Shown: positions 28,027 to 42,787 of the stretch, one piece after another
Layout: the number at the start of each line of letters is the position of its first letter
Position numbering within the stretch: position 1 is the stretch's first letter
NCBI GenBank assembly: GCA_015075545.1
Contig: JABTUC010000003.1
Span: forward strand, 62,001 to 126,000
Direction of reading: 5' to 3'
DNA length: 64,000 nucleotides
Origin: Ideonella sp.
Lineage (GTDB): Bacteria > Pseudomonadota > Gammaproteobacteria > Burkholderiales > Burkholderiaceae_C
Program-made: the position numbers and the translations under genes
The notes under the pieces: generated by a model
The model's input: the letters and a program-made list of their open reading frames with translations, nothing else
Databases searched by the model: none
What the model was told of the DNA's origin: nothing

Positions 28027-30579
28027 TCACGCCAAGCTGTCGAGCATGCTCTGGGCCTTGGTCTTCAGCGCACCGCCGGCCTTGGCGACCACTTCTTCGA
28101 GCAGGTCGCGCGCGCCTTCCATGTCGCCGATCTGGCGGAACTCCTCGGCCAGTTCGAGCTTGCGTGCCAGCGGGTCGTTCTCGTCGAGCGGGCCGTGGCC
28201 CGAGGGCTGAGCCGGCAGCGTGAAATCGCCGAAATCGAGCGTCGGCTTGGCTGCACTGCCGGCCTCGCCCAGCGGCGCAGGGCGGCTCGGTGGGTTGAGA
28301 TCGAGCGAGATCGACGCCAGGTCGACCGCCGGCTTGGGCTCGGCCTTCGCTGCACGGCCCGCCTGCGGCATTGTGCCGATGTCGAGATCGAGGTCGAGAT
28401 CCGGCGGGATCGTGCCGCCGCCACGGGTGTCGGGCGAGGTCGAATCGATCGCCGAGGCGGGGAAGCCCGAGGTCGACGGCATGATCGACTGCGGCATCGT
28501 GCTGGCGCCCAGCGGCTCGATGATGCGGCCCCCGTCGCCGGCGACCGCTGCCACCGGCGCGCCACCGGGCTTGTACAGCGGGTTCTCGGGGTCGATGCCG
28601 CGGCCCAGTTCCTGCGCCTTGGCCCAGTCGTCGCCTTCGCCCTTGGTCAGCGAATACAACTGCGTGGCCAGCAACTCGAAGCCCTTGGTATCGCGCCGCT
28701 TGGCGTACACCTCGAGCAGCTTGGTGCGGATGGCCAGGCGATCGGGGTTGCTGCGCATCGCCTCCTTCAGGATCTCCTCGGCCTGCAGGTCGCGCCCATA
28801 AGCAAGATACACGTCGGCTTCGGCCACCGGATCGACGTCGCCGATCGCATCGAGTTGGCTCAGCGAATAGCTCATCGACGACGAGACCGCGCTGGCATCG
28901 CGCGTGTCGACGCGCTGGCCGCCGCTGGCGCCGAAGAACGAGTCGGGTTGCAGCCGGCTCTCGAGGAAAGAGGTCTCGCCGTTGTCCTTGCGGAAGCGTC
29001 CGCGCAGACGGTACAGCGCCAGGCCCACCAGCAGCACGATGACACCGATCGCCCCGGGCATCGCCAGCGGATGCTCCATCAGCGACGACAGCATGCCCGG
29101 CTCTTCGGCCTGGACCGGCGGCGTGGCGGGCTTCGGCTCCGGCTTCGTTTCGGGCTTCGGCTCCGGCGGAGCTGCAGCCACGGGCGGCGCTGCGGCCTCG
29201 CTGGCCGCGGGCGGCGGCAGCGGCACCGCGGGAGTGACGGGCGCCTCGGTCTTCGGGGTGACGGCCGGCGCCTGCGCCACGGTGGTCGGCGGCGTGGCCG
29301 GCGGCGTCGCCGCGGGCGGAGTTGCTGCCGGCGGGGTCGCCGCAGGCGGCGCTGCTGCAGCCGGTGGCGCCGGCTGCGCGGGCGCAGGAGCGGTCTTGGC
29401 CGCGCCCTCCTGAACCTTCTTCAGGTCCTCGACGTTCTTCGTCAGTTCGGCCACGCGCGACTCGGCGGCCTTCTTTTCCGTCTCCTTCGACACCCTGGAC
29501 TCGGTGCCACCGGGTTTGACCTGGCCCTGCGACAGCGTCAGCTTGTCTGGCGTCTGCGCGGCGGCGCGCTTGCTGTCGTCGACCGACGCGGTGACCTTGC
29601 CCTTGGCCTGGCGCGTGCTGTCCGCGGCCCCGGTGGTCGGCACGTTGCCGGCCAACTGGCGCCGGTAGGCATCGAAGTCGGCGCTCTGGGCTCGAATCAC
29701 CTCGCGCGCTTCGGCAGTCGTCACTGCACCGGCCTGATCCGACGACGGCACGTTCAGCACGGCGCCCGCGCGCAGGCGGTTCATGTTGTCGCCGACGAAT
29801 GCGCTCGGATTGCCACGGAACAGCGCGACGAGCATCTGGTCGAGCGAGACGCCAGCGCGTTGACTCTGCCTTGCTATGCCGTACAGCGTGTCGCCACGGC
29901 GCACCTTGTACTCGTCCGGGCCCGACGGTCGTGCCGCTGCGGGTGGCCGACTCGCCTGCACCGTGCCCCGCGCGGCGGGCGCGGTACGCGCTGCGGGTCG
30001 TATCGCTGGCGCGGGCGTGGCCGGCGCCGCGCTGGCCGGCGTGGTCGTGGCCGGCGGAATCGGTATGCCCGCCACCATCGGCGTGCCCGGCGTCGGCTCG
30101 GGTGCGGCCGAAACCTGCGGCGCCACGGGGGCAGTGGCCATCACCGGCGGCGCCACCCGTGTTTGCGGCGGATCGAGCAGCAGCGTGAACTCGCGCACCA
30201 GCCGGCCCGACGACCAGGTGATCTCGAGGATGACGTCGACGAACGGCTCCTGCACCGCGCGATCGCTGGTAACGCGCAGGTACGGGCGACCGTCGGTGCG
30301 ACGGGCGATCGACACCTGCGCCGTTGCCAGCACCGGGTTGTACTCGACTCCCTGCGCGCGATAGACATCGGGCGACGCCACGCGCACCTTCAACGAAGAC
30401 TCTTCTTCGGGCGTGAGGCTCGAGAGCTCGATGTCGGCCCGCAGCGCCTCGCCGAGCGCCGACTGCACATTGAGGCGGCCGATTCCGAGGGCCCATGCGT
30501 TGCCCGCGACAGCCACCAGTGCAGCGAGCGCAACACGCTTCAACGCGACGCGTGCGACTTGTCCAGAGCGGTATTTCAA
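28027..30579 (-). CDS. fimV: FimV-like polar landmark / type IV pilus assembly protein
   Basis: About 850 residues. A TTG at 30579 with GGGAGA a few bases upstream starts KYRSGQVARVALKRVALAAL, a signal peptide, and the mature part LGIGRLNVQSALGEALRADI is characteristic of FimV. A LysM-type domain (YKVRRGDTLYGIARQSQRAG) lies near residue 225, then a Gln/Ala/Pro-rich region with PPAAT repeats, one membrane segment (about 515-535) and an acidic C-terminus ending in the FimV C-terminal helix motif (RQIGDMEGARDLLEEVV). It localises polar pilus and motility components. There is no ATG near the start, only TTG codons. Confidence 0.9.
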   Translation of the reverse strand: MKYRSGQVARVALKRVALAALVAVAGNAWALGIGRLNVQSALGEALRADIELSSLTPEEESSLKVRVASPDVYRAQGVEYNPVLATAQVSIARRTDGRPYLRVTSDRAVQEPFVDVILEITWSSGRLVREFTLLLDPPQTRVAPPVMATAPVAPQVSAAPEPTPGTPMVAGIPIPPATTTPASAAPATPAPAIRPAARTAPAARGTVQASRPPAAARPSGPDEYKVRRGDTLYGIARQSQRAGVSLDQMLVALFRGNPSAFVGDNMNRLRAGAVLNVPSSDQAGAVTTAEAREVIRAQSADFDAYRRQLAGNVPTTGAADSTRQAKGKVTASVDDSKRAAAQTPDKLTLSQGQVKPGGTESRVSKETEKKAAESRVAELTKNVEDLKKVQEGAAKTAPAPAQPAPPAAAAPPAATPPAATPPAATPPATPPTTVAQAPAVTPKTEAPVTPAVPLPPPAASEAAAPPVAAAPPEPKPETKPEPKPATPPVQAEEPGMLSSLMEHPLAMPGAIGVIVLLVGLALYRLRGRFRKDNGETSFLESRLQPDSFFGASGGQRVDTRDASAVSSSMSYSLSQLDAIGDVDPVAEADVYLAYGRDLQAEEILKEAMRSNPDRLAIRTKLLEVYAKRRDTKGFELLATQLYSLTKGEGDDWAKAQELGRGIDPENPLYKPGGAPVAAVAGDGGRIIEPLGASTMPQSIMPSTSGFPASAIDSTSPDTRGGGTIPPDLDLDLDIGTMPQAGRAAKAEPKPAVDLASISLDLNPPSRPAPLGEAGSAAKPTLDFGDFTLPAQPSGHGPLDENDPLARKLELAEEFRQIGDMEGARDLLEEVVAKAGGALKTKAQSMLDSLA

Positions 30580-30684
30580 GGCGTCTCCCGAGTGCAACCG
30601 GCGCGCCCGAATGGAACGCGCCGATGTTCACAAGTCATGCGGCCCGAACGCTTCACCTCAGGCGGCGGGCAAGTCGTCGAAACC

Positions 30685-30713
30685 ACAATAACATCAAGCA
30701 TATAGGGTGACAA
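30685..30713 (-). promoter_or_regulatory. Candidate promoter of fimV
   Basis: On the minus strand TTGTCA (30708-30713), a 17-bp spacer and TATTGT (30685-30690) resemble a sigma-70 promoter about 105 bp upstream of the fimV start. It lies in a 236-bp gap that is markedly AT-richer than its surroundings. Confidence 0.5.
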
Positions 30714-30815
30714 GCTCATGCAAAAGCTGACGAATGTGTCATTTCTCCCGCATGCACCATCCTGTCGCCAATTGTTGCCACTGGACAACGCACATAGCGC
30801 CGCGCGGCGTACGCG

Positions 30816-31943
30816 TCAAGTCTCGAGCAGCAGCCTGAGCATTCTACGAAGCGGCTCCGCTGCGCCCCAGAGCAATTGATCGCCGATCGTGAAGGCCGTC
30901 AAGTGCTGCGGCCCCATCGCGAGCTTGCGCAGACGGCCCACCGGGATCGACATCGTGCCGGTCACCCGCACCGGCGTGAGTTCGCGCAGCGTCGCCTCGC
31001 GTTCGTTGGGCACCACCTTCACCCACTCGTTGTCGGCCGCGATCATCGCCTCGATGTCGGCCAGCGGCACGTCGCGTGTCAGTTTGAAGTGCAGCGCCTG
31101 GCTGTGGCAGCGCATCGCACCCACGCGCACGCAGATGCCATCGACCGGCACTGCCGGCGTGCCGAAGGCGTCGCCGCGGCCGAGGATCTTGTTGGTCTCG
31201 GCCATGCCCTTCCACTCCTCGCGCGACAGACCGCCGCCGAGGTCCTTGTCGATCCACGGAATCAGCGAGCCGCCCAGCGGCACGCCGAAGTGCTCGACTT
31301 CCGGGCCCGTCATCGCCTGCTGCCGCGCCAGCACCTTGCGGTCGATCTCGAGGATCGCGCTGGCAGGGTCGTCGAGCAGCGCACGCACCTCGGCGTTCAG
31401 GGCGCCGTACTGCACCAGCATCTCGCGCATGTGCTGCGCGCCGCCGCCCGAGGCGGCCTGGTAGGTCATGGTGGTCATCCACTCGACCAGACCGGCCTTG
31501 AACAAGGCGCCCACACCCATCAGCATGCAACTCACCGTGCAGTTGCCACCGATCCAGTTCTTGACGCCGCGGGCGAGCGCGCCCTTGATCACCGGCAGGT
31601 TGACCGGGTCGAGCACGATGACCGCGTCGTCCTTCATGCGCAGCGCCGAGGCGGCGTCGATCCAGTGGCCCTTCCAGCCCGCGGCACGCAGCTTGGGGAA
31701 CACCTCGTTGGTGTAGTCGCCGCCCTGCGAGGTGACGACGATGTCGCAGCGCGCGAGTGCTTTCAGGTCGCTGGCGTCGACCAGCTTGCGCTCGTTCTTC
31801 GCCTGCGGCGGCGCCGCGCCGCCGGCATTGCTGGTGGAGAAGAACAGCGGCTCGAACAGCGCGAAGTCGCCCTCCTGCTGCATGCGCTGCATCAGCACGG
31901 AACCCACCATGCCGCGCCAGCCGACGATACCTACCAGTGCCAT
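30816..31943 (-). CDS. asd: Aspartate-semialdehyde dehydrogenase
   Basis: A 375-residue enzyme reducing aspartyl phosphate on the way to lysine, threonine and methionine. The NADP-binding start is [18 protein letters not shown]. The nucleophile is Cys135 in [13 protein letters not shown], the same number as in the E. coli enzyme. [15 protein letters not shown] and [16 protein letters not shown] complete the active site. It lies 90 bp downstream of leuB in the conserved leuCDB-asd order. Confidence 0.95.
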   Translation of the reverse strand: MALVGIVGWRGMVGSVLMQRMQQEGDFALFEPLFFSTSNAGGAAPPQAKNERKLVDASDLKALARCDIVVTSQGGDYTNEVFPKLRAAGWKGHWIDAASALRMKDDAVIVLDPVNLPVIKGALARGVKNWIGGNCTVSCMLMGVGALFKAGLVEWMTTMTYQAASGGGAQHMREMLVQYGALNAEVRALLDDPASAILEIDRKVLARQQAMTGPEVEHFGVPLGGSLIPWIDKDLGGGLSREEWKGMAETNKILGRGDAFGTPAVPVDGICVRVGAMRCHSQALHFKLTRDVPLADIEAMIAADNEWVKVVPNEREATLRELTPVRVTGTMSIPVGRLRKLAMGPQHLTAFTIGDQLLWGAAEPLRRMLRLLLET

Positions 31944-32033
31944 TTCTTCGCCCCTTGTGAACTGACTGCATCCCGTTTCGCCCCGGCTCGTTCGCCGGGT
32001 GCGGGAATCGCGGGCGACACGAACCGGGAGCGG

Positions 32034-33122
32034 CTAACTCTTGATCGTGGTTTTCGTGATCGCGGCGACGACGGCGTCGCCCATGGCGCGCGTGCCGACC
32101 TTGCGCGTGCCCTCGGACCAGATGTCGGCCGTGCGCAGGCCCTGCTGCAGCACGTGGCGCACCGCGGCATCCACCCGGTCGGCCGACTCGGGCTGGTTCA
32201 GCGTGAAGCGCAGCATCATGGCCATGGACAGGATTGTAGCCAGCGGATTGGCGATGTCCTTGCCGGCGATGTCGGGCGCACTGCCGTGGATGGGTTCGTA
32301 GAGACCTTTTTGGCGCGCGTCGAGCGACGCCGACGGCAGCATGCCGATCGAACCGGTCAGCATCGCCGCCTCGTCGGACAGGATGTCGCCGAACAGGTTG
32401 CCGGTGACGATGACGTCGAAGCTCTTGGGCGCGCGCACCAGCTGCATCGCCGCGTTGTCGACGTACATGTGGTCGAGCGTCACGTCGGGGTAGTCTTTGT
32501 GCACCTCGATGACCACGTCCTTCCAGAACTGGAAGGTCTCGAGCACGTTGGCCTTGTCGACGCTGGTCACCTTGCGCCGCCGCTTGCGTGCCGCCTCGAA
32601 GGCGACGCGCGCGATGCGCTCGATCTCGGGTCGCGAGTAGCGCATGGTGTCGAACGCCTCGTCGGCGCCGGGGAAGTGGCCATCGACCGCCTTGCGCCGG
32701 CCGCGCGGTTGGCCGAAGTAGATGTCGCCCGTCAGCTCGCGGATGATCAGGATGTCGAGCCCCGCCACCAGCTCGGGCTTCAGGCTCGATGCGTGCGTGA
32801 GTTGCTCGTAGCACATCGCAGGGCGCAGATTGGCGAACAGCCCCAGGTGCTTGCGCAACCCGAGGATCGCCTGCTCGGGCCGCAACGCGCGCTCGAGCTG
32901 GTCGTACTTCCAGTTGCCCACCGCGCCGAACAGCACCGCGTCGGCGGCCTGTGCGAGCTTCAGCGTCGACTCGGGCAGCGGGTGGCCGTGCGCCTCGTAC
33001 GCGGCGCCGCCCACCGGCGCTTCTTCGAGTTCGGCGTTCAGCTCGAGCGCGCGCAACACGCGCACCGCCTGAGCCACGATTTCGGGGCCGATGCCGTCAC
33101 CGGGCAGGACTGCGATCTTCAT
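32034..33122 (-). CDS. leuB: 3-isopropylmalate dehydrogenase
   Basis: A 362-residue NAD-dependent decarboxylating dehydrogenase of leucine synthesis, starting [20 protein letters not shown]. The substrate loop is [40 protein letters not shown] provides the metal-binding aspartates. The gene ends with a TAG stop. Confidence 0.95.
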   Translation of the reverse strand: MKIAVLPGDGIGPEIVAQAVRVLRALELNAELEEAPVGGAAYEAHGHPLPESTLKLAQAADAVLFGAVGNWKYDQLERALRPEQAILGLRKHLGLFANLRPAMCYEQLTHASSLKPELVAGLDILIIRELTGDIYFGQPRGRRKAVDGHFPGADEAFDTMRYSRPEIERIARVAFEAARKRRRKVTSVDKANVLETFQFWKDVVIEVHKDYPDVTLDHMYVDNAAMQLVRAPKSFDVIVTGNLFGDILSDEAAMLTGSIGMLPSASLDARQKGLYEPIHGSAPDIAGKDIANPLATILSMAMMLRFTLNQPESADRVDAAVRHVLQQGLRTADIWSEGTRKVGTRAMGDAVVAAITKTTIKS

Positions 33123-33139
33123 GATGTGCGCTGTGAGGT

Positions 33140-33787
33140 TCAGGTGGGGCGACCGGCCAGCCACGGCTGGCGCGCCAGGCGTTCGGCCTCGAAGGCGCGG
33201 ATCTTGTCGGCATGGCGCAGCGTCAGGCCGATGTCGTCCAGGCCGTTGACGAGGCAGTGCTTGCGAAACGGCTCGACTTCGAAGGCGATCCGCGTGCCGT
33301 CGGGCTTCAAGATCACCTGCTGCGGCAAGTCGATCGTCAACTGATACCCCACGAACCCGGCCACCTCGTCGAACAGCCGCGCCACCTGGGTGGCCGGCAG
33401 CTGAATCGGCAACAACCCGTTCTTGAAGCAGTTGTTGAAGAAGATGTCGGCGAAGCTCGGCGCGATCAGGGCGCGGAAGCCGTACTGCTCGAGCGCCCAC
33501 GGCGCGTGCTCGCGGCTCGAACCGCAGCCGAAGTTCTCGCGCGCCAGCAGAATCGATGCACCCTGGTAGCGCGGCTGGTTCAGCACGAATTCGGGGTTGA
33601 GCTTGCGCTTGGCCAAGTCCTGGCCCGGCTCACCCGGATCGAGATAGCGCCAGGCGTCGAACAGGTTGGGCCCGAAACCCGAGCGGTGGATCGACTTCAA
33701 GAACTGCTTCGGGATGATCGCGTCGGTGTCGACGTTGGGGCGATCCAGCGGCGCGACGACGCCCTTGTGCACGGTGAAAGCTTGCAT
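33140..33787 (-). CDS. leuD: 3-isopropylmalate dehydratase small subunit
   Basis: A 215-residue swivelling domain of isopropylmalate isomerase. [20 protein letters not shown] and [20 protein letters not shown] are the substrate-recognition and phosphate-like loops of LeuD. It lies 16 bp downstream of leuC and 17 bp upstream of leuB. Confidence 0.95.
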   Translation of the reverse strand: MQAFTVHKGVVAPLDRPNVDTDAIIPKQFLKSIHRSGFGPNLFDAWRYLDPGEPGQDLAKRKLNPEFVLNQPRYQGASILLARENFGCGSSREHAPWALEQYGFRALIAPSFADIFFNNCFKNGLLPIQLPATQVARLFDEVAGFVGYQLTIDLPQQVILKPDGTRIAFEVEPFRKHCLVNGLDDIGLTLRHADKIRAFEAERLARQPWLAGRPT

Positions 33788-33803
33788 CGAATGCTCCCGG
33801 ACC

Positions 33804-35228
33804 TCAGGCGAACCGCCGCACGTCGACGAAGTGGCCGTTCAGCGCCGCCGCGGCAGCCATCGCCGGGCTCACCAGGTGCGTGCGGCCGCCGGCGCCCTGC
33901 CGGCCCTCGAAGTTGCGGTTGCTGGTGGAGGCGCAGCGCTCGCCGGGTTCGAGCCGGTCGGCATTCATCGCCAGGCACATCGAGCAGCCGGGCTCGCGCC
34001 ACTCGAAGCCGGCGGCCTTGAAGATCTCGTGCAGGCCCTCGGCCTCGGCCTGCGCCTTCACCTGGCCCGACCCGGGCACCACCATCGCGAGCCTGACGTT
34101 TGGTGCCACGCGCTGGCCGATACGGCGCACGATCGACGCGGCTTCGCGCAAGTCTTCGATGCGGCTGTTGGTGCACGAGCCGATGAACACCTTGTCGATG
34201 CCGATGTCGGCCAGCGGCTTGTTCGGCGTCAGGCCCATGTAGACCAGCGCGCGCTCGATCGCGTCGCGTTTGCTGGCGTCCTTCTCGCGCTCGGGGTCGG
34301 GCACGCGCTCGTCGATCGCCAGCACCATCTCGGGCGACGTGCCCCAGGTGACCTGCGGCTTGATCTGCGCGGCGTCGAGCGTGATCGTCTTGTCGAAGTG
34401 CGCGTCGTCGTCGCTGCGCAGCGTGCGCCAGTGCGCCACCGCCTGCTCCCACTCGAGGCCTTTGGGCGCGAGCGGCCGGCCTTTCACGTAGCGAATCGTC
34501 GTGTCGTCGACCGCCACCAGCCCGGCGCGGGCGCCGCCCTCGATCGCCATGTTGCACACCGTCATGCGGCCTTCCATCGACAGCGCGCGGATCGCCGCGC
34601 CGCCGAACTCGATGGTGGTGCCGGTGCCGCCGGCGGTGCCGATCCTGCCGATGATCGCCAGCACGATGTCCTTGGCGCTGCAGCCCTTGGGCAGCGTGCC
34701 GTCGACCCGGATCAGCAGGTTCTTCATCTTGCGCGCCAGCAGCGTCTGCGTCGCCAGCACGTGCTCGACCTCGCTGGTGCCGATGCCGAACGCCAGCGCG
34801 CCGAAGGCGCCGTGCGTGCTGGTGTGCGAGTCGCCGCAGACCACCGTCATGCCCGGCAGCGTGGCGCCGTTCTCGGGGCCGATCACGTGCACGATGCCCT
34901 GGCGCTTGTCGAGGAACGGAAAGTACGCCGCGGCTCCGGTCGCCGCGATGTTGGCGTCGAGCGTCGTGATCTGCAGCTTGCTGATCGGGTCGGCGATACC
35001 GTCGTAGCCGCGCACCCAGCCGGTGGTGGGCGTGTTGTGGTCGGCGGTGGCCACCACCGAACTCGTGCGCCACACCTTGCGCTTGGCCAGCCGCAGCCCC
35101 TCGTAGGCCTGCGGACTGGTGACCTCGTGCACGAGGTGACGGTCGATGTAGAGAACGGCGGTGCCGTCGTCCTCGGTGTGGACGACGTGGTCGTCCCAGA
35201 GCTTGTCGTACAGCGTGCGGGAGGTCAT
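33804..35228 (-). CDS. leuC: 3-isopropylmalate dehydratase large subunit
   Basis: A 474-residue aconitase-family subunit. The three 4Fe-4S ligands are visible in [12 protein letters not shown] and [22 protein letters not shown] and [20 protein letters not shown] are the conserved histidine-rich active-site blocks. The start at 35228 ([16 protein letters not shown]) agrees with family N-termini. First gene of the leuC-leuD-leuB-asd series. Confidence 0.95.
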   Translation of the reverse strand: MTSRTLYDKLWDDHVVHTEDDGTAVLYIDRHLVHEVTSPQAYEGLRLAKRKVWRTSSVVATADHNTPTTGWVRGYDGIADPISKLQITTLDANIAATGAAAYFPFLDKRQGIVHVIGPENGATLPGMTVVCGDSHTSTHGAFGALAFGIGTSEVEHVLATQTLLARKMKNLLIRVDGTLPKGCSAKDIVLAIIGRIGTAGGTGTTIEFGGAAIRALSMEGRMTVCNMAIEGGARAGLVAVDDTTIRYVKGRPLAPKGLEWEQAVAHWRTLRSDDDAHFDKTITLDAAQIKPQVTWGTSPEMVLAIDERVPDPEREKDASKRDAIERALVYMGLTPNKPLADIGIDKVFIGSCTNSRIEDLREAASIVRRIGQRVAPNVRLAMVVPGSGQVKAQAEAEGLHEIFKAAGFEWREPGCSMCLAMNADRLEPGERCASTSNRNFEGRQGAGGRTHLVSPAMAAAAALNGHFVDVRRFA

Positions 35229-35284
35229 GGCAACGGCGGGGCTCGGCAACAGCCGCCATTCTCGCGCGACCGCCGCGCGGGGCG

Positions 35285-35746
35285 TTATCCGAGGGCTTTG
35301 ATCACCTCCGGCGGCGCCTGCACCAGCTCGATCAGCACGCCTTCGCCTCCGAGCGGGAACTCGTCGCTGCCCTTGGGGTGGACGAAGCAGATGTCGTGGC
35401 CCGACGCGCCCTTGCGAATGCCGCCCGGCGCGAAGCGCACGCCGTGGGCGGCCATCCATTGCACTGCGGCGGGCAGGTCGTCGACCCACAGGCCCACGTG
35501 GTTCAGCGGCGTCGCGTGCACCGCGGGCTTCTTGTCCGCGTCGAGCGGCTGCATCAGGTCGACCTCGACCGCGTGCGGCCCCTGCCCGAGCGCGCAGACG
35601 TCCTCGTCGACGTTCTCGCGCTCGCTGACGTAGTTGCTCTTCACCGTCAGCCCGAAGATGTCGACCCACAACGCGCGCAGGCGCTGCTTGTCGACGCCAC
35701 CGATCGCGATCTGCTGGATGCCGAGGATGCGAAAGGGCTTGTCCAT
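35285..35746 (-). CDS. VOC-fold protein, methylmalonyl-CoA epimerase-like
   Basis: A 153-residue vicinal-oxygen-chelate protein with two paired beta-alpha-beta modules: [17 protein letters not shown] at the start and [18 protein letters not shown] in the middle, ending [13 protein letters not shown]. His in NHVGLW and Glu in LIELV fit metal ligands, but the first ligand position is Gln (QQIAIG) where methylmalonyl-CoA epimerases have His. The last gene of the propionyl-CoA operon, 11 bp after pccA, so epimerase is the natural guess; the substitution leaves doubt. Confidence 0.7.
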   Translation of the reverse strand: MDKPFRILGIQQIAIGGVDKQRLRALWVDIFGLTVKSNYVSERENVDEDVCALGQGPHAVEVDLMQPLDADKKPAVHATPLNHVGLWVDDLPAAVQWMAAHGVRFAPGGIRKGASGHDICFVHPKGSDEFPLGGEGVLIELVQAPPEVIKALG

Positions 35747-35757
35747 GCCGGCGGGCC

Positions 35758-37809
35758 TCACGCGAACGCGATGATCGGCTGGTCGACCGCCAGACTCTCG
35801 CCGCGCTTGGCCAGCACCTCCTTCACCTCGCCGTCGCGCGCCGCGGTGAGGATGTTCTCCATCTTCATCGCCTCGATCACCGCCAGCCGCTCGCCGGCGA
35901 CCACCTTCTGACCGGGCTGCACCGACACGTCGACCAGCAACCCCGGCATCGGCGACAGCAGGAACTTGCTCAGGTCGGGCGGCGCCTTGTGCGGCATCAG
36001 CTTCAGCAGTTCGGCCGCGCGCGGCAGCAGTACCAGCGCCTCGATCTGCAGCCCGTTGTGGCCGACGCGGATGCCCAGCGGATGCTTGGCGCCGCCGCGC
36101 TCGACCTGCGCCGTGAACGGCTGGCCATTGCAGATGCCGTCGACGCGGATGTCGCCGAGCTGGGTCGCGCTCTGGATCTCGAAACGCCGTTCGCCGACGA
36201 TGACTTCGGCCCTGGCGGTGACGGCATCGAAGGCGCCGACCCGCACCGCATGGTGCTCGTGCCGGCCGTCGCTCTGCAGCACCACCACCGTCAGGTCGGG
36301 CCGGTTCGTCACGCCATGGCCGGCGAGCTGGCCGCTGATGCCCGCCGAGCGCTCGCGCGCCTTGCGGCGAACGAATGCCGCCAGCGCCACCAGGAACAGC
36401 GGGTCGTCGTGCGACACGTCCTTGGCGCGAAAACCGTGCGCGAAGTGCTCGGCGATGAAGCCGGTGTCGAAGTCGCCGGCCACGAACCGCGGGTGTGCCA
36501 GCAGCGCCGACTGGAACGCGATGTTGCTCGCGATGCCGCGGATCACGAACGCGTTCAGCGCCTCGCGCATCAGGCGAATCGCCTCGGCGCGGTCGCGCCC
36601 GTGCACGATCAGCTTGGCGACCATCGAGTCGTAGAACATCGGGATCTCGCCGCCTTCGTAGACCCCGGTGTCGACCCGCACGCCAGGCCCGGGCGGCACC
36701 GGTGCGGCGGCCTGCATCGTCGTCGGCGGCGGCAGATAACGCACCAGCCGCCCGGTGGACGGCAGGAAGTTGCGCACCGGGTCCTCGGCGTTGATGCGGC
36801 ACTCGATCGCCCAGCCATCGCGCCGCACGTCGTTCTGCGCGAACGGCAGCTTCTCGCCGGCGGCCACGCGGATCATCCACTCGACCAGGTCGAGCCCGGT
36901 GATGCACTCGGTGACCGGGTGCTCGACCTGCAGCCGGGTGTTCATCTCGAGGAAATAGAAACTCTGGTCGCGGCCGACCACGAACTCCACCGTGCCCGCG
37001 CTCTGGTACCGCACCGCCTTGGCCAGCGCCACCGCCTGCTCGCCCATCGCCTTGCGCGTGGTTTCGCTGATGAACGGCGAAGGCGCCTCCTCGATCACCT
37101 TCTGGTGGCGGCGCTGGATCGAGCACTCGCGCTCGTTGAGGTACACCACGTCGCCGTGCGCGTCGCCGAGCACCTGGATCTCGATGTGGCGCGGGCTCTC
37201 GACGAACTTCTCGATGAACACGCGGTCGTCGCCGAACGCGGCCTTGGCCTCGTGGCGACACGAGGCGAAACCATCGAAGGCTTCCTTGTCGTCGAACGCC
37301 ACGCGCAGGCCCTTGCCGCCGCCGCCGGCACTGGCCTTGATCATCACCGGGTAGCCGATGTCCTTTGCAATGCGCACCGCCTGGTCGGGCGATTCGATGA
37401 CGTCGTTGTAGCCGGGGATCGTGTTGACCTTGGCGGCCAGCGCCAGCTTCTTCGACGCGATCTTGTCGCCCATCGCCGCGATCGAGTGGTGCTTCGGACC
37501 GATGAACACGAGCCCCTCGCCCTCGACGTGCCTGGCGAAGGCTTCGTTCTCGCTGAGGAAGCCGTAGCCCGGGTGGATCGCCTGCGCGCCGGTCTTCTTC
37601 GCGGCCTCGATGATCTTGTTGGCCGCCAGGTAGCTCTCGCGCGACGGCGCCGGGCCGATCGGCACCGCCTCGTCGGCCAGCTCGACGTGCATCGCCTCGC
37701 GATCGGCCTCGGAGTACACCGCCACCGTGAAGATACCCATCTTCTTCGCGGTCTTGATGATGCGGCAGGCGATCTCCCCGCGATTGGCGATGAGGATCTT
37801 GCTGAACAT
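35758..37809 (-). CDS. pccA: Propionyl-/acetyl-CoA carboxylase biotin-containing alpha subunit
   Basis: A 683-residue fusion of biotin carboxylase ([20 protein letters not shown], the Gly-rich ATP loop [27 protein letters not shown]), a middle domain and a C-terminal biotinyl domain with [11 protein letters not shown] (biotin on Lys649). It carboxylates biotin with bicarbonate and ATP for the beta subunit. The neighbours methylmalonyl-CoA mutase and MeaB make propionyl-CoA the likely substrate. Confidence 0.9.
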   Translation of the reverse strand: MFSKILIANRGEIACRIIKTAKKMGIFTVAVYSEADREAMHVELADEAVPIGPAPSRESYLAANKIIEAAKKTGAQAIHPGYGFLSENEAFARHVEGEGLVFIGPKHHSIAAMGDKIASKKLALAAKVNTIPGYNDVIESPDQAVRIAKDIGYPVMIKASAGGGGKGLRVAFDDKEAFDGFASCRHEAKAAFGDDRVFIEKFVESPRHIEIQVLGDAHGDVVYLNERECSIQRRHQKVIEEAPSPFISETTRKAMGEQAVALAKAVRYQSAGTVEFVVGRDQSFYFLEMNTRLQVEHPVTECITGLDLVEWMIRVAAGEKLPFAQNDVRRDGWAIECRINAEDPVRNFLPSTGRLVRYLPPPTTMQAAAPVPPGPGVRVDTGVYEGGEIPMFYDSMVAKLIVHGRDRAEAIRLMREALNAFVIRGIASNIAFQSALLAHPRFVAGDFDTGFIAEHFAHGFRAKDVSHDDPLFLVALAAFVRRKARERSAGISGQLAGHGVTNRPDLTVVVLQSDGRHEHHAVRVGAFDAVTARAEVIVGERRFEIQSATQLGDIRVDGICNGQPFTAQVERGGAKHPLGIRVGHNGLQIEALVLLPRAAELLKLMPHKAPPDLSKFLLSPMPGLLVDVSVQPGQKVVAGERLAVIEAMKMENILTAARDGEVKEVLAKRGESLAVDQPIIAFA

Positions 37810-37818
37810 GGCGTCCTC

Positions 37819-39351
<1,533 letters not shown>

Positions 39352-39365
39352 GGTCGCTCTCGCTT

Positions 39366-40370
39366 TCAGTTCATCGCGTCGATCAGGCGGCGCGCAGCCA
39401 CCGACGCCGCGACGCGGCCGGCGCGCACGTCGTCGGTGAGTCGCGGCAGCGCCGCCGCCACCTGCGGCTGCGCGCGAAACCGCTCGTGCAGCAGCGCCTC
39501 GATGCGCTCCCACATCCAGGCTTCGTTCTGCTCGCGCCGTCGCTCGGCCAGCCGACCGCTGGACTGGCGCAGCGCGCGAAACTCGCTCACCGCCTGCCAG
39601 AACGCGGGCAATCCGGCGCCGGTGATCGCACTGAGCGTCAGCACCCGCGGCGCCCAGTGCGCCGACTGCTGCGGCGGCGCGAGTGCACGCTGCATCAGCC
39701 GCAGCGACGAGGTGATCTGCGCCTGCGCCCGCGTGGCCGCGGCAGCGTCGAGGTCGGCCTTGTTGATGGCCACGATGTCGGCCATCTCCATCACGCCGCG
39801 CTTGATGGCCTGCAGATCGTCGCCGGCGTTGGGCAGTTGCAGCAGCGCGAAGCAATCGGTCATGCCGGCCACCGCAGTCTCGCTCTGGCCGACGCCGACG
39901 GTCTCGACGATCACGATGTCGTAGCCGGCTGCCTCGAGCACCAGCATCGCCTCGCGCGTGTGCGCGGCCACGCCGCCGAGCGTGCCGCCGGTGGGGCTGG
40001 GGCGGATGAAGGCATCGCGCTCGACCGACAGCCGCTCCATGCGCGTCTTGTCGCCGAGGATCGAGCCACCCGACACGCTCGACGACGGATCCACCGCCAG
40101 CACGGCCACGCGGTGTTGCAGGCCGATCAGGTGCAGACCGAGCGCCTCGATGAAGGTGCTCTTGCCGACCCCGGGTACGCCCGAGATGCCGAGCCGGAAC
40201 GAGCGACCGGTGTGCGGCAGCAAGGCATCGAGCAGCGCGTCGGCGCGGACACGGTGATCGGGGCGGGTGGACTCCAGCAGCGTGACCGCCTTGGCGACCG
40301 CGCGCCGCTGGGGCTCGCCGCGCGCGTGCAGCACACCGTCGAGCAGGTTCTGGTCCGCGGGGTCGAGCAT
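39366..40370 (-). CDS. meaB: Methylmalonyl-CoA mutase-associated GTPase MeaB
   Basis: A 334-residue G3E-family GTPase: P-loop [51 protein letters not shown] and base-recognition NKAD. MeaB protects and reloads the adenosylcobalamin cofactor of the mutase. It follows the mutase gene by 20 bp and precedes pccB by 14 bp, a usual operon arrangement. Confidence 0.95.
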   Translation of the reverse strand: MLDPADQNLLDGVLHARGEPQRRAVAKAVTLLESTRPDHRVRADALLDALLPHTGRSFRLGISGVPGVGKSTFIEALGLHLIGLQHRVAVLAVDPSSSVSGGSILGDKTRMERLSVERDAFIRPSPTGGTLGGVAAHTREAMLVLEAAGYDIVIVETVGVGQSETAVAGMTDCFALLQLPNAGDDLQAIKRGVMEMADIVAINKADLDAAAATRAQAQITSSLRLMQRALAPPQQSAHWAPRVLTLSAITGAGLPAFWQAVSEFRALRQSSGRLAERRREQNEAWMWERIEALLHERFRAQPQVAAALPRLTDDVRAGRVAASVAARRLIDAMN

Positions 40371-40390
40371 CGGTGGCCTGCGCCCGCTGC

Positions 40391-42547
<2,157 letters not shown>

Positions 42548-42651
42548 CTCGGTTCGACTCCTGGTGCTGGCGTGACCGCTCGCCGGCCCCGATTGGGCGC
42601 CGATTCGGCGGCGCTTGCCAGCACGCGGCGGTCGGCCTATGATGGCCGCCA

Positions 42652-42675
42652 TTATGCATAATTATAAATGCATAA
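42652..42675. promoter_or_regulatory. Palindromic operator between the mutase operon and the GntR gene
   Basis: TTATGCAT and ATGCATAA are perfect 8-bp inverted arms around an 8-bp AT-only spacer, in an otherwise very GC-rich region. It lies in the divergent interval 104 bp upstream of the mutase start. It is the obvious candidate site for the adjacent GntR-family protein. Confidence 0.65.
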
Positions 42676-42787
42676 CCAACCGATGCGAGTTCGCCGGCAC
42701 CGCCGTGCGGCCATCCGCGTGACCGAAGGCCGCGCGCGCGCCACCCCTGCCGGCGGCCGCGCCGTCGCGCCGGCGGCGGCCGCACGG

